From contig NZ_WIAQ01000004.1 in NCBI RefSeq assembly GCF_009466385.1, positions 62,001 to 126,000 of the forward strand: DNA of 64,000 bases. Direction: 5' to 3'. Below the pieces are notes generated by a model. That model ran no database searches. It saw only the letters and a list, made by a program, of their open reading frames with translations, and was not told the origin of the DNA. The translations under genes and the position numbers were made by a program. Origin of the DNA: Peribacillus tepidiphilus. GTDB lineage: Bacteria > Bacillota > Bacilli > Bacillales > DSM-1321. Shown here one piece after another: positions 18,726-33,159 of the stretch (positions are counted from its first letter, which is position 1; each line of letters starts with the position of its first letter).

Positions 18726-19935
18726 CGGCATCATCCTTACCAAGGAGATTGGCTGCTTCTTTTAGAATTACATTAGCAATTTGATGTTTTGTTTGCTTAG
18801 GCAATTCTATTTTTCTTCCGTCTCGATGAAAGATGGTCACAATATTCGTTTCTGTCCCAAATCCTGCACCTTCCTGAGAAACATTGTTGGCTACAATCAT
18901 ATCTGCATTTTTTCTTTCAAGTTTTCCTTTGGCGTATTCCTCTACATGTTCCGTTTCTGCAGCAAATCCAACTAAAATTTGATTCGTTTTTCTTTTTCCA
19001 AGCTCGAGTAAAATATCTTTCGTGCGTTTGAGTTCAATTACATGATCTCCGGACTGCTTTTTCATTTTTTGCTCATAAATGGTTTTAGGTGTATAGTCAG
19101 CTACAGCTGCTGTTTTTATAACAAGATGCTGATGATCAAAATGAGACATAACAGCGTTGTACATTTCTTCAGCTGACTCGACTTTAATTAAAGTAACGTT
19201 TGAAGGAGCTTGTATTTGGACAGGACCTGAAACTAAGGTAACCTCTGCACCAAGTTTTACAGCCTCTTCTGCAATTGCATATCCCATCTTTCCAGTTGAG
19301 CGATTTGTAATGTATCGAATTGGATCAATTTTTTCGCGGGTAGGTCCGGCCGTTATTAAAACCTTTTTCCCTTTCAAGGGTAGTTCCTTTACTTTAGAAA
19401 AAAACGCTTTTGTTTTTTCAACAATTCTTTCAGGCTCTTCAAGTCTTCCTTTTCCAACATAGCCGCAAGCCAGATATCCTTCACCAGGTTCTATAAAATG
19501 ATATCCAAAGCTCTCTAAAGTTTTCATGTTCCGTTGAACAGCTGGATGCTCGTACATATGAACATTCATTGCTGGTGCAATCCAGACAGGTGCTGTTGAA
19601 GCAAGCAAAGTTGTCGAAATCATATCATCTGCAATACCATTTGCCAATTTTCCAATAAGGTTAGCCGTTGCAGGTGCAATTATAATTAAATCCGGCCAAT
19701 CAGCTAAATCTATATGAGCTATTACTTCAGGATTTTTTTCATCAAAGGTATCCGTAAATACTTCATTTCTAGAAAGTGCTTGGAAAGTAAGAGGAGTCAC
19801 AAATTTCATAGCCGACTCTGTCATCATCACTTTTACTTTTGCGCCTTCCTGTGTCAGTTTACTTGTAAGGGCAGCTGCTTTATAAACTGCGATTCCGCCT
19901 GAAACACAAAGCAATATTTTTTTGTCTTTAAGCAT
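18712..19935 (-). CDS. coaBC: Bifunctional phosphopantothenoylcysteine decarboxylase / phosphopantothenate-cysteine ligase
   Basis: CoaBC carries out two consecutive steps of coenzyme A synthesis. The CoaC flavoprotein half has CVSGGIAVYKAA, the PAMN motif (APAMNVHMYEHP) and the substrate flap ACGYVGKGRLEEP. The CoaB half begins near residue 190 with ITAGPTREKIDPIRYI and contains NRSTGKMGYA. The start MLKDKKILLCVS at 19935 follows GGGGGAATATTT and gives 407 residues; the upstream extension is rejected. Confidence 0.97.
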   Translation of the reverse strand: MLKDKKILLCVSGGIAVYKAAALTSKLTQEGAKVKVMMTESAMKFVTPLTFQALSRNEVFTDTFDEKNPEVIAHIDLADWPDLIIIAPATANLIGKLANGIADDMISTTLLASTAPVWIAPAMNVHMYEHPAVQRNMKTLESFGYHFIEPGEGYLACGYVGKGRLEEPERIVEKTKAFFSKVKELPLKGKKVLITAGPTREKIDPIRYITNRSTGKMGYAIAEEAVKLGAEVTLVSGPVQIQAPSNVTLIKVESAEEMYNAVMSHFDHQHLVIKTAAVADYTPKTIYEQKMKKQSGDHVIELKRTKDILLELGKRKTNQILVGFAAETEHVEEYAKGKLERKNADMIVANNVSQEGAGFGTETNIVTIFHRDGRKIELPKQTKHQIANVILKEAANLLGKDDADENS

Positions 19936-20040
19936 AAATATTCCCCCAAAACATCTGTTGGTTTCTATTATGAAGCATAACCTATCATTTTTCATCTATT
20001 ACATAGAAAAGCGGATAGCGCCCTTTCTTAAATAGAAAGA

Positions 20041-20082
20041 GGCTGACTCAGCGATAAGTGACGGCACCTCCCTGAGTCAACC
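20041..20082 (-). terminator. Terminator-like hairpin after rpoZ (CTGACTCA family)
   Basis: On the minus strand GGTTGACTCA (20082-20073) pairs with TGAGTCAGCC (20050-20041), followed by TCTTTCTATTT. It ends the yicC-remA-gmk-rpoZ run before coaBC. It is the shortest of three related inverted repeats in this window. Confidence 0.7.
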
Positions 20083-20097
20083 CCTTAAGAAAATGTT

Positions 20098-20304
20098 TTA
20101 TTTTTCTTCGTTGCCGTTTGTATAGGTTAAAATTCCGGCATGAATTTCTTCCAACGCTTTCCCGACATTTTTATGGGAAACGGGCTTTTTCAATTTTGTA
20201 TCATTGTTTACTTGCAGCTGTCTTGCTCTTTTTGCAGCTACAGAAACAAGGGAATACTTTGAATCAATTTTATTTAATAAAGAATCAATAGATGGATATA
20301 ACAT
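20098..20304 (-). CDS. rpoZ: RNA polymerase omega subunit
   Basis: Omega binds the beta-prime subunit and helps RNA polymerase assembly. From the ATG at 20304 ([31 protein letters not shown]) it has 68 residues, as in Bacillus; GGAGGT lies 10 nt upstream and the longer frame only overlaps gmk. The conserved VGKALEEI motif is near the C-terminus. It follows directly on the gmk stop codon. Confidence 0.96.
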   Translation of the reverse strand: MLYPSIDSLLNKIDSKYSLVSVAAKRARQLQVNNDTKLKKPVSHKNVGKALEEIHAGILTYTNGNEEK

Positions 20305-20305
20305 C

Positions 20306-20935
<630 letters not shown>

Positions 20936-21199
20936 CTACCCTTCTTCCACACTATCTTCTCGATCGGACAGCCTAGCTGCTACCGTTTCAGGTTGAACAG
21001 CCGATAAAATGACATGATCGCTATCCATGATTATTACCGCCCTTGTTCTCCGTCCATATGTAGCATCGATAAGAAAGCCTCTATCTCTGGCATCTTGAAT
21101 AATTCTCTTTATAGGTGCAGATTCTGGACTAACGATCGATATAATCCTATTTGCTGATACTATGTTCCCAAAACCGATATTTATTAGCTTAATTGACAT
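20936..21199 (-). CDS. remA: Extracellular matrix regulator RemA (DUF370)
   Basis: In B. subtilis RemA is a DNA-binding activator of biofilm matrix and osmoprotection genes. The start [20 protein letters not shown] at 21199 follows GGGGGAC and gives 87 residues. The central part ([29 protein letters not shown]) is nearly invariant in the family. A further 14 upstream residues in frame lack a ribosome site. Its role here is inferred from the family. Confidence 0.94.
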   Translation of the reverse strand: MSIKLINIGFGNIVSANRIISIVSPESAPIKRIIQDARDRGFLIDATYGRRTRAVIIMDSDHVILSAVQPETVAARLSDREDSVEEG

Positions 21200-21257
21200 C
21201 TTTGTCCCCCAGTCATTCTCTTCTATTTTGGGCTGAACCAATTAGTAGTAAACATCA

Positions 21258-22133
21258 TTATTCGATATTTTGAACCTGTTCCTTCATCTTTTCAAGGCTG
21301 CTTTTCATTTCGACTACAGAGCCGGCAATTGTAGCATCGTTAGCTTTTGATCCGATTGTATTTACTTCTCTATTCATTTCTTGCACAAGAAAATCTAGCT
21401 TTCTGCCAATTAACCCTTCATCTTCCAGTGTTTTTGCGAATTGGCGAATATGACTTTGAAGTCTTGTAAGTTCTTCATTGATATCCACTTTATCAGCAAA
21501 TATAGCCACTTCATTTAATAATCTAGTTTCATCTACTAAACCAGAAGTATATTCATTCATTTTTTGCTGTAAGCGCTGCTTGTATGCTTCAATAACATTC
21601 GGTGCAAATTCTTTTACGTATTCTACAATAGTAGAAATTTTCTTTAATTGTTCTTCCAAATCAGCTTTTAATACCTGCCCTTCCTCCATTCTCATTTTTT
21701 TTACCTGAAGGGCGGCATTTCGAACAGCGTCAAGAACAACCTCTTCAAGTTCAGAGCTGTCAGTATGTTCTTCTTCAACTGTAAAAATATTTTCTATATG
21801 TACAATATCGCCTATTGAAGGTTTATCATCCAACCCATATTTTTCTTTAACCTTCTCCATCTCTGAAAAGAACTGATCAAGAAGATTCCAATCCAATTGG
21901 AGTTTTCTATTAATAAGTCCATCTCCATCAACAGTCACAAATATTTCTGCACGACCTCTTCTAAAATATTCACTCATGGTTTTCTTGATTTTTTCTTCTA
22001 ATACAAGAAGCTGACGAGGCATACGAAAGTAAAATTCAGTAAAACGATGGTTTACGGTTTTAATTTCAACATTGACGTTGATTTGACCGTTCCCTATGCT
22101 GCTTCGTCCAAAACCTGTCATACTTACAACCAT
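21258..22133 (-). CDS. yloC: YicC/YloC-family endoribonuclease
   Basis: YicC-like proteins are RNA-cleaving enzymes whose physiological substrates are not well defined. The 291 residues begin with the family signature SMTGFGRSSIGNG and VNVEIKTVNHRF. A DUF1732-like C-terminal helical region follows (RLLNEVAIFADKVDINEELTRL, then GRKLDFLVQEMNREVNTIGSK). The start (GGATGTGAAG before the ATG) is reasonable; the Met four residues later is an alternative. It is the first gene before remA-gmk-rpoZ. Confidence 0.9.
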   Translation of the reverse strand: MVVSMTGFGRSSIGNGQINVNVEIKTVNHRFTEFYFRMPRQLLVLEEKIKKTMSEYFRRGRAEIFVTVDGDGLINRKLQLDWNLLDQFFSEMEKVKEKYGLDDKPSIGDIVHIENIFTVEEEHTDSSELEEVVLDAVRNAALQVKKMRMEEGQVLKADLEEQLKKISTIVEYVKEFAPNVIEAYKQRLQQKMNEYTSGLVDETRLLNEVAIFADKVDINEELTRLQSHIRQFAKTLEDEGLIGRKLDFLVQEMNREVNTIGSKANDATIAGSVVEMKSSLEKMKEQVQNIE

Positions 22134-22183
22134 GACTTCACATCCATTCTGTCTCTATATTGGCCAAAATAAGCCAAAAACTA

Positions 22184-22217
22184 AAAAGGTAATAGAGTAT
22201 AACCCCTACTACCTTTT
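22184..22217 (-). terminator. Terminator after the Ca2+-ATPase gene
   Basis: On the minus strand AAAAGGTAGTAG (22217-22206) pairs with CTATTACCTTTT (22195-22184), one mismatch, followed by TAGTTTTTGG. It separates the ATPase gene from yloC. Confidence 0.8.
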
Positions 22218-22232
22218 GAATTATAACATAAT

Positions 22233-24920
22233 TTATTTTGATTTTCTTGCTAAAAATGTCCCTGCCAATAAAAAAGTTGGAATAGATGCCATTCCGATAA
22301 CTAAAAGCCAGTCTCTTAAAGCAATCGGAACGGTGTGGAACACGGTCTGTAAAGGAGGATAATAAATGACTATAATCATTAGTATTAAGGACGAAAGGAC
22401 TGACCAAACCAAATATTTATTACCGAAAGGATTTCTTGAAAAAATAGAACGTTCACTGCGACAGTCAAATACATGAATAAGCTGAGCGAGAACAAGTGTT
22501 GCAAAAGCTACAGTTTGAGCATATATTAGCTGGTCAGGATGCTGTTTATAGACAATGATGAATGCCAATAATGTCGCTGCTCCTATCAAAAATCCTCTCG
22601 AGATGATTTTCCAGCCAAGCCCCCTTGCAAAAACACCTTCTTTCGGATGTCTCGGATTTCTTTTCATTACGTTTTCTTCCGGTTGATCTAGACCTAATGC
22701 CATCGCTGGTAAGCCATCTGTAACTAGGTTTACCCAAAGAATTTGAATCGGTACTAATGGGAGCGGCAATGCTAGGATCATTGCAAAGAACATGACAAGG
22801 ATTTCACCTACATTTGATGCAAGCAAATACCTGATAAATTTCCGTATATTTTCATAAATATTTCTTCCTTCTTTAATCGCTGACTTTATTGTGGCAAAAT
22901 TATCGTCCATTAATACGAGGGATGATGCCTCTTTTGCTACGTCAGTTCCTGAAATCCCCATTGCGATTCCGATATCGGCTGATTTAATGGCAGGTGCATC
23001 ATTCACACCATCACCTGTCATCGCTACAATGTGCCCTTTATTCTGCAAGGCTTTCACGATTTTTAATTTATGTTCTGGAGAAACACGAGCAAATACTGCT
23101 ACATGATCTACCACATCTTCTAGCTCCTTAACGTCCATATCTGATAAGTCTTTTCCTTCAAGAACCTTTTCTTTCCCACGGAAAATACCTAATTGTGTCG
23201 CAATGGCTTTTGCTGTAATAGCATGGTCACCCGTGATCATAATCGTTTTGATTCCTGCTTCCCGACATTCTTTTACGGCTTCCTTGACCTCTGGCCGAGG
23301 AGGGTCAATCATCCCTTGAAGTCCAATAAATGTTAAATTACTTTCTGCCTCATGTTCGTGAAGTATGATCGTGTTACTTGGGATAGGCTTGTAAGCGATC
23401 GCTATCGTTCTTAAAGCTTTTTCTGCTAGGCTATCAATAGAACTTTGTATTTTACTTCGTAGCTCCCCGTTCATGTATAGATTTTTTTCTCCCCATAAAA
23501 CAGCTTCAGTCTTGGCAATTAATACATCTGGCGCACCTTTTGTTATGACAAATTGACGTCCGTTTTCATCTTTTACAATGACACTCATCATTTTTCGAGA
23601 GGAATCAAATGGAAACTCTTTCATGATTGTAAATTTTTCTAACAATTGCTCTTTTGTCAAGCCTGCTTTTAGAGCCGCGATGGCTAGTGCACCTTCTGTC
23701 GGATCTCCATCTACTACAATTTGACCCTCTTTTTCATTAATTTCAGCATGATTACACAATAATCCAAAAGTTAATATTTGCTTCAAAGCTTTTTGCTGAT
23801 TTGGGTCAACCTCTGATTCATCTTTATAAAACCTACCTGTACGATCCATTCCGCTACCTGTAATATTCCAAAGGGTGCCACCATTCCAAACATGTGTGAC
23901 CGTCATTTTATTTTGAGTCATGGTTCCAGTTTTATCAGAGCAAATAACCGATGCACAGCCAAGAGTTTCAACTGCGGGTAGTTTTCTAACGATCGCATTT
24001 TTCTTGATCATACGTTGGACACCAAGTGAGAGGGCAACTGTTACGATTGCAGGCAAACCTTCTGGGATCGCTGCGACAGCAAGCGAAACCCCTGCTAAAA
24101 CCATCGTATATAAGTCATTTCCCTGAAATACTCCAATGACTACAACCAGCAAGGTTAGGAGTAATGCGGTAGTAATTAATATTTTCCCGAGCTGTTCTAA
24201 ACGATGCTGAAGCGGAGTTATCAAAGGTTTAGCAGACTGCAGGAGATCAGCAATTTTTCCCATAGCTGTATCCATTCCTGTTGAAACAACAATTCCTTCT
24301 CCATTCCCACGTGTTACCATCGTTCCCATAAAAGCCATATTTTCCTCATCACCAATGCTTTCCGCCCCATGATAATTTGGTGCAGCATATTTGATGACAG
24401 GAACGGATTCACCTGTTAAAGCCGATTCTTCAATTTCTAAACTAGATGCATACACAATCCGGACATCTGCACCGATACGATCTCCTGCTGCAAACCTAAT
24501 CACATCCCCTACGACAAGCTCTTTAGAAGGAATCTTTCGCCAGGATCCATCACGTAAAGCTTGAACTTGTGGTGCAGCCATTTCCTTTAGGGCCTCTAGA
24601 GATTTTTCGGCCTTCCTTTCTTGAAAAAAGCCAAGAAATCCATTAACAATCACTATGGCAATAATGGCAATGGCATCTACATATTCCCCTAGCAGTCCAG
24701 AAATAAGCGTAGCTGCAAGAAGAACCAATACCATAAAATCCTTAAATTGAGAAAAAAAGAGTAAAAGTGCAGACTGCTTTTCTCCTTCTTGTAATTCGTT
24801 ATAGCCATTTTTTCTCAATCTGTTTTGAGCTTCTTTTTCATTTAAACCGAATTCTTTGCTTGTATGGAGAGCTTGTTCAATTTCTTCCGTTTTCATCTCC
24901 CGGAACTTTAAGTCTTGCAT
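22233..24920 (-). CDS. yloB: P-type calcium-transporting ATPase (YloB, SERCA-like)
   Basis: This is an integral membrane pump expected to export Ca2+; in B. subtilis it matters for spore calcium handling and germination. From the ATG at 24920 (GGAAAGGAAG upstream) it has 895 residues. The actuator loop EESALTGESVPV, the TM4 calcium site AAIPEGLPAIVTVAL, the phosphorylation site CSDKTGTMTQNKM, the KGAPDVL nucleotide pocket and the hinge GDGVNDAPAIKSADIGIAMG are all intact. It is divergent from rqcH. Confidence 0.94.
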   Translation of the reverse strand: MQDLKFREMKTEEIEQALHTSKEFGLNEKEAQNRLRKNGYNELQEGEKQSALLLFFSQFKDFMVLVLLAATLISGLLGEYVDAIAIIAIVIVNGFLGFFQERKAEKSLEALKEMAAPQVQALRDGSWRKIPSKELVVGDVIRFAAGDRIGADVRIVYASSLEIEESALTGESVPVIKYAAPNYHGAESIGDEENMAFMGTMVTRGNGEGIVVSTGMDTAMGKIADLLQSAKPLITPLQHRLEQLGKILITTALLLTLLVVVIGVFQGNDLYTMVLAGVSLAVAAIPEGLPAIVTVALSLGVQRMIKKNAIVRKLPAVETLGCASVICSDKTGTMTQNKMTVTHVWNGGTLWNITGSGMDRTGRFYKDESEVDPNQQKALKQILTFGLLCNHAEINEKEGQIVVDGDPTEGALAIAALKAGLTKEQLLEKFTIMKEFPFDSSRKMMSVIVKDENGRQFVITKGAPDVLIAKTEAVLWGEKNLYMNGELRSKIQSSIDSLAEKALRTIAIAYKPIPSNTIILHEHEAESNLTFIGLQGMIDPPRPEVKEAVKECREAGIKTIMITGDHAITAKAIATQLGIFRGKEKVLEGKDLSDMDVKELEDVVDHVAVFARVSPEHKLKIVKALQNKGHIVAMTGDGVNDAPAIKSADIGIAMGISGTDVAKEASSLVLMDDNFATIKSAIKEGRNIYENIRKFIRYLLASNVGEILVMFFAMILALPLPLVPIQILWVNLVTDGLPAMALGLDQPEENVMKRNPRHPKEGVFARGLGWKIISRGFLIGAATLLAFIIVYKQHPDQLIYAQTVAFATLVLAQLIHVFDCRSERSIFSRNPFGNKYLVWSVLSSLILMIIVIYYPPLQTVFHTVPIALRDWLLVIGMASIPTFLLAGTFLARKSK

Positions 24921-24974
24921 CTTCCTTTCCACTCCTATCATCTAAAAAGGGTCGTCTCTCTTCATTCATGCTTA

Positions 24975-25003
24975 TTCAGACTCGTCCAAAAAAATGCTAT
25001 ACT
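24975..25003 (+). promoter_or_regulatory. Extended -10 SigA promoter for rqcH
   Basis: TTCAGA (24975-24980), a 17-bp spacer and TATACT (24998-25003) with a TG two bases before the -10 lie about 90 bp before the rqcH ATG. Confidence 0.6.
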
Positions 25004-25092
25004 TTATTGGAATTGTAAAGTTGTATGTTGTATGCTTAATAAACCGTTTTAAATAGATAGAAAGATTTTATTAAGAAAAGGAAGAAGAGGAT

Positions 25093-26802
25093 ATGTCTTT
25101 TGATGGATTATTTACAAAAGCGATGACAGAAGAGCTTTTTGAAAACCTCAACGGAGGTAGAATCAATAAAATTCACCAACCATACAAAAACGAGATCATC
25201 ATGGTTATTAGGGCAAACGGAAAAAACCATAAACTTCTCCTTTCTGCCCATCCTAGCTATGCGAGAATTCAGCTTACAAATGAAAACTATGAAAACCCTT
25301 ATGAGCCTCCAATGTTTTGCATGCTTTTAAGAAAACATCTAGAAGGGTACGTCATAGAAAATATTTATCAAAAGGACTTGGATAGAATCATCATAATCGA
25401 AGTAAAGGGAAGGAACGAAATTGGGGACGTTTCTTACAAACAATTAATCATTGAGATTATGGGTAAGCATAGCAACATCGTACTAGTTGATAAAGAGCGG
25501 AATATGATTCTTGACAGCATTAAACATATTTCGTTTGCAGTCAATAGCTTTAGGGCTATTTTACCTGGTCATGAATACAAGTTTCCACCGGAACAACATA
25601 AATCCAATCCGCTCACAGCAGATCGTGACGATATTATAAAGAAAATTGATTTTAACAGCGGCAAAATTGATAAGCAGCTTGTCTCCCAATTTTCCGGTTT
25701 ATCTCCCTTGTTTGCCCGGGAGGTTGTTACAAGGGCAGGACTAGCAAATCGTGAAACTATACCAGAAGCGTTTCTTTCTTTAATACAAGCCTTTAAAGAA
25801 AGAACCTATATCCCGACTATAATGGAACATGATAGGAAGGAAGCATTTTACTGCATACCATTAGAGCAGTTTGGTGGAGAGCGAAAAACATTTACTTCAT
25901 TAAGTGAAATGCTTGATCGCTACTATTTTGGCAAAGCAGCAAGAGACCGAATAAAGCAGCAGGCCCATGATCTGGAGCGTTTTATTATCAATGAAAAAGA
26001 AAAGAATGAAAAGAAAATTAAGAAACTTGAAAAGACGCTGGAAGAAAATAAAAATGCCGATCAATATCAGCTGTATGGCGAATTGTTGACAGCGAACATC
26101 TATCAGCTTCAACGTGGGATGAAAGAAATAGAAGTAGTCAATTATTATGATGAAGAAGAAAAAACAGTGGTGATTCCATTAGATCCGCAAAAATCTCCTT
26201 CAGAGAATGCACAAAAATATTTTTCGAAATATCAAAAGGCAAAAAATTCAATCGGGGTTATTTCTGAACAAATTGCTTTGGCAAAAGAGGAAGTACAATA
26301 TTTCGATTCATTGTTACAGCAGCTTGATTCCGCATCTCCAAAGGATATCGAGGAAATACGAGAAGAGCTCGTGGAAGGCGGCTATCTTCGTCAACGCCAA
26401 AAAAGAGGACAAAAGAAAAATACCTCAGCAAAGCCACAGCTTGAGAAATACATTTCTTCTACCGGGATAGAAATTCTTGTTGGAAAAAATAATAAACAAA
26501 ATGAATATCTAACGAATAAGCTTGCAAGAAGAGATGACATCTGGCTTCATACAAAAGATATTCCTGGGTCACATGTCGTGATACGAAATGAAGTTCCTGA
26601 TGAACAGACATTGAAAGAAGCTGCCATCATCGCCGCTTACTTCAGTAAAGCAAGGGAATCAAGTTCTGTTCCAGTCGATTACACGAAAATTCGCCATGTC
26701 AAAAAACCTAATGGTGCAAAACCAGGGTTTGTCATTTATGAAAATCAACAAACACTTTATGTCACACCAGATCCGGATTTGGTCTTACGATTAAAAAGCT
26801 AG
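25093..26802 (+). CDS. rqcH: Rqc2 homologue RqcH (NFACT family, YloA/FbpA)
   Basis: RqcH binds stalled 50S subunits and adds C-terminal alanine tails that mark nascent chains for degradation. Older names call it a fibronectin-binding protein. The 569 residues start [15 protein letters not shown] (NFACT-N), followed by a helix-hairpin-helix region, a long Lys/Glu-rich coiled coil about residues 295-420, and the NFACT-R domain with [20 protein letters not shown] near 480. The GGAAGAAGAGG site sets the start. It is one of only two intact plus-strand genes here. Confidence 0.95.
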   Translation: MSFDGLFTKAMTEELFENLNGGRINKIHQPYKNEIIMVIRANGKNHKLLLSAHPSYARIQLTNENYENPYEPPMFCMLLRKHLEGYVIENIYQKDLDRIIIIEVKGRNEIGDVSYKQLIIEIMGKHSNIVLVDKERNMILDSIKHISFAVNSFRAILPGHEYKFPPEQHKSNPLTADRDDIIKKIDFNSGKIDKQLVSQFSGLSPLFAREVVTRAGLANRETIPEAFLSLIQAFKERTYIPTIMEHDRKEAFYCIPLEQFGGERKTFTSLSEMLDRYYFGKAARDRIKQQAHDLERFIINEKEKNEKKIKKLEKTLEENKNADQYQLYGELLTANIYQLQRGMKEIEVVNYYDEEEKTVVIPLDPQKSPSENAQKYFSKYQKAKNSIGVISEQIALAKEEVQYFDSLLQQLDSASPKDIEEIREELVEGGYLRQRQKRGQKKNTSAKPQLEKYISSTGIEILVGKNNKQNEYLTNKLARRDDIWLHTKDIPGSHVVIRNEVPDEQTLKEAAIIAAYFSKARESSSVPVDYTKIRHVKKPNGAKPGFVIYENQQTLYVTPDPDLVLRLKS

Positions 26803-26849
26803 TTTCCATTTTTTATGACTTCCACAAATTCATCTTGATAAAAATGATG

Positions 26850-26881
26850 AAAGGGGGCGCACAAAATTCGGCGCCCCTTTT
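26850..26881. terminator. Bidirectional terminator between rqcH and pyrE
   Basis: AAAGGGGGCGC and GGCGCCCCTTTT fold into a GC-rich stem with one bulged G and a loop ACAAAATTC. T tracts are present in both directions, fitting the convergent genes on each side. Confidence 0.85.
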
Positions 26882-26918
26882 ACATATGATAGATTTCTTT
26901 TTACTTTTAGTTTTTTCA

Positions 26919-27547
26919 CTATTCTTCCATCCAAGCGGTATTTAAAGGATCTTGGCGCCATTTTGTAAGCTTCTTTATGTCCTTTTCCTCAATATATCCC
27001 TTTTCTTTCGCGACTTCGATTAACGTTGAATAATTACTCAAAGAGTAATTCTTAATTCTTTCTGATTCGAGCATTTGTTTTCCTTTTTCGAGTTCGTACG
27101 TGAAAATGCTGACAACTCCAAGAACGTCACATCCCTCTTCACGTAATGCTTTTACGGCGGTAATGGCACTGCCACCTGTTGATATAAGGTCTTCAACCAC
27201 AACAACCTTTTGTCCTGGGACTGTCTTGCCTTCAATTTGCTTGCCTTTTCCGTGACCTTTCGCTTTTGAACGTACGTAGCACATTGGCAATTCCATAAGG
27301 TCACTTACCCAAGCAGCATGCGGGATCCCTGCCGTAGCTGTTCCTGCAATTAGCTCAGCGCCAGGGAAGTACTCTTCTATTAATTGTTTCAACCCTTTTG
27401 CAATGTCTCTTCTTACTTGAGGATAAGAAAGCGTTAATCTGTTATCACAGTAAATAGGTGATTGAATACCGGATGACCATGTAAAAGGGTTGTTCGGTTG
27501 TAAAAATACTGCTTTTATTTCAAGTAGCTGTTCTGCGATCAATCTCT

Positions 27548-27551
<4 letters not shown>
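26919..27551 (-). CDS. pyrE: Orotate phosphoribosyltransferase
   Basis: PyrE joins orotate to PRPP to make OMP. The 210 residues show the PRPP-binding motif [18 protein letters not shown] near residue 115 and the flexible-loop region [16 protein letters not shown]. Its ATG overlaps the pyrF stop by 4 bp. It is the last gene of the pyr operon and is followed by a bidirectional terminator. Confidence 0.97.
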
Positions 27552-29946
<2,395 letters not shown>

Positions 29947-29950
<4 letters not shown>

Positions 29951-32900
29951 GAAAGCACCGCCTCGTTTATTTTAGCTGCTGGATTCATCGCTTCAGCGGA
30001 GAACGTCATCGATTCTATTACTCGTAAAATGGCTTCTGCTGTATCAAGTGATGTTAAACAAGGGATTCCGTTTTCGACTGATTCGCGACGAATTCGGAAC
30101 CCGTCTCGCTCAGGCTGTTTTCCTTTTGTTAATGTGTTGATAACGAATTGTGCTTCTCCATTACGAATGACATCTAAAAGTGTTAGTCCCTCTGAACCGA
30201 TTTTATTAACAATTTTTACAGGAATACCATGCTCTTTTAACATAGCTGCCGTACCACTTGTAGCGATTAGCTGGTATCCGATGTTATAAAAACGTTTCGC
30301 AAGCTGAAGCGCTTCCTCTTTGTCCTTATCCGCAATGGTTAAAAGGACACTTCCATATTCTTTAATTTGAATCCCGGATGCGACAAGACCTTTGTAGAGT
30401 GCTTTTTCTAAGGTCAAATCTTTCCCCATAACCTCTCCGGTTGATTTCATTTCAGGACCTAACGTGATATCCACTCTACGAAGCTTCGCAAAAGAGAACA
30501 CAGGTACCTTTACATAAACGCCTTTTTTCTCTTCTATTAGGCCTGATTTATAGCCCAGCTCCTCTAGGCTTTGACCTAATATTACCCTCGTCGCTACATT
30601 TGCCATCGGAACATTCGTAATTTTACTTAAAAATGGCACCGTACGACTTGAACGAGGATTCACCTCAAGCACATACAATTCACCTTTAGAAACAACATAT
30701 TGAATGTTTAATAGACCAATAATGTTTAAGCCTTTAGCTAATTTAATGGTATATTCCATGATCTTATCTTTTATATCTTGCGTTATGTTTTGTGGCGGAT
30801 AGACTGCGATCGAATCTCCAGAGTGAACACCGGCGCGTTCAATATGCTCCATAATTCCAGGAATCACAACATCGTTTCCATCTGAAATAGCATCCACTTC
30901 CAATTCTTTTCCAATCAAATAACGGTCAATTAAGACTGGATGCTCAGGATTCACTTTTACCGCATGTTCCATATACAGTAACAGTTCCTCTTTTTTGTAG
31001 ACGATTTCCATCGCTCTTCCACCAAGTACGTAAGAAGGACGCACGAGTACTGGATATCCAATTTCTTCAGCAATTTTTACAGCTTGATCGACAGAAGTTG
31101 CTGTTTTTCCTTTTGGCTGAGGAATGCCAAGCTCTGTCATTGTTTGCTCAAACTTATCACGATTTTCAGCACGGTCTAAATCTTCAAGGGAAGTACCGAG
31201 AATTTTTACCCCGCGGTCAACCAACTGAGCGGCAAGATTGATCGCTGTTTGTCCTCCGAACTGAACCACTACTCCTTCTGGCTGCTCTAGGTCGATAATA
31301 TGCATGACATCTTCAATCGTTAGCGGCTCAAAATAGAGCTTGTCAGAAATACTGAAATCTGTTGAGACGGTCTCTGGATTGTTATTAATAATAATCGCTT
31401 CATAGCCGGATTCTTTAATCGCCCATACAGAATGAACTGTTGCGTAATCAAATTCGACTCCCTGCCCAATACGGATTGGACCAGATCCAAGTACAACCAC
31501 ACTCTTTTTTTCCGTTACGATGCTTTCATTTTCCTCTTCATATGTTCCATAAAAATACGGAGTTTCAGATTCAAATTCTGCCGCACACGTATCTACCATT
31601 TTGTAAACCGGTAGTAAACCATTTTCTCTTCTCCACCTATAGATCGTCTTTTCACTGTCATTCCATAATTTTGCGATCGTTTTATCAGAAAACCCTAGCT
31701 TTTTGGCTTTTCGAGCTATTTCTAGTTGAAAAGGATGAGCCGCCAAATCGCTTTCAAGTCGAATTATGTTTTCGATTTTCTTAAGGAAGAATAAGTCGAT
31801 CTTGCTCCACTCATGAATGGTATGAAGTGTTACACCTCTCCTAATTGCTTCTCCGATATAAAACAGGCGCTCATCTCCTGCTTTTCGGATTCTCTTTTCT
31901 ATCGTTTCATCTGAAATTTTGTCTGCTTCCTTTATTTCAATGTGATAGATTCCGCACTCTAAGGAGCGGACAGCCTTTAACAAAGATTCTTCTAATGTAC
32001 GACCGATCGCCATAACTTCGCCTGTGGCTTTCATTTGTGTTCCTAGGTGTCTGTTTGCAGCTTCGAACTTATCAAAAGGCCATCTAGGTATCTTGGAAAC
32101 TACATAATCCAATGCAGGTTCAAAGCTAGCATATGTTTTACCCGTAACAGGGTTCATCATTTCATCTAACGTAAGTCCGACAGCAATCTTTGCAGCTAAT
32201 TTTGCGATTGGGTATCCTGTCGCTTTTGAAGCAAGAGCGGATGATCGGCTTACACGCGGATTAACCTCAATGACAAAGTAGTTGAAGCTGTATGGATCCA
32301 GTGCAAGCTGGACGTTACACCCACCTTCAATTTTCAAGGCACGAATGATTTTAAGGGATGCATTCCTTAATAATTGGTATTCACGATCACTTAATGTTTG
32401 GCTCGGAGCTACTACAATCGAATCTCCTGTATGTATCCCTACAGGATCAATGTTTTCCATGTTACACACAACGATGGCGTTATCATTTGAGTCACGCATG
32501 ACTTCATACTCAATTTCTTTGAAACCAGAGATGCTTTTTTCTAAAAGGCATTGATGTACCGGGCTATTTTTCAAACCACTCGTCACAATCTCGATCAATT
32601 CTTCTTCGTTTGAGCAGATTCCTCCACCTGTTCCCCCAAGCGTGTATGCAGGTCGCACAATAATTGGATAACCAACTTGAGCAACAAATGTGTACGCTTC
32701 ATCTAATGAATGTATGATTTCACTATCCGGTACAGGCTCCCCCAATTCATTCATCAAGCTTCTGAATAAATCTCTGTCTTCCGCCTGCTGGATGGCAGAT
32801 AGCTTAGTACCAAGAATTTCAACCCCACATTCTTCTAATACGCCCGCTTCTGCTAACTCTACTGCTAAATTCAAACCTGTTTGCCCTCCGAGTGTAGGAA

Positions 32901-33159
32901 GAAGTGCATCCGGACGTTCTTTGCGGATAATTTTGCTTACAAATTCAAGTGTTAAGGGCTCGATGTATACCTTATCGGCTATCTCTGGATCTGTCATGAT
33001 TGTTGCTGGATTAGAGTTTACTAGGATCACTCGATAGCCCTCTTCTTTTAAGGCGATACAGGCTTGTGTTCCTGCATAATCAAATTCTGCCGCCTGACCA
33101 ATGACAATGGGTCCTGAACCGATTACTAAAATACTTTTTATATCTGTACGTTTTGGCAT
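29947..33159 (-). CDS. carB: Carbamoyl-phosphate synthase large subunit (pyrimidine-specific)
   Basis: CarB uses glutamine-derived ammonia, bicarbonate and two ATP to make carbamoyl phosphate. It is called pyrAB in B. subtilis. The 1070 residues contain two homologous ATP-grasp halves, starting [21 protein letters not shown] and, near residue 555, [19 protein letters not shown], with ATP-binding loops [14 protein letters not shown] and [14 protein letters not shown]. The C-terminal MGS-like domain starts near 935. It overlaps carA by 22 bp. Confidence 0.98.

Noticed and set aside
20076-20081. TTGACT on the minus strand as a -35 for coaBC
   Set aside because: It is the arm of the rpoZ terminator and no -10 lies 16-19 bp downstream.
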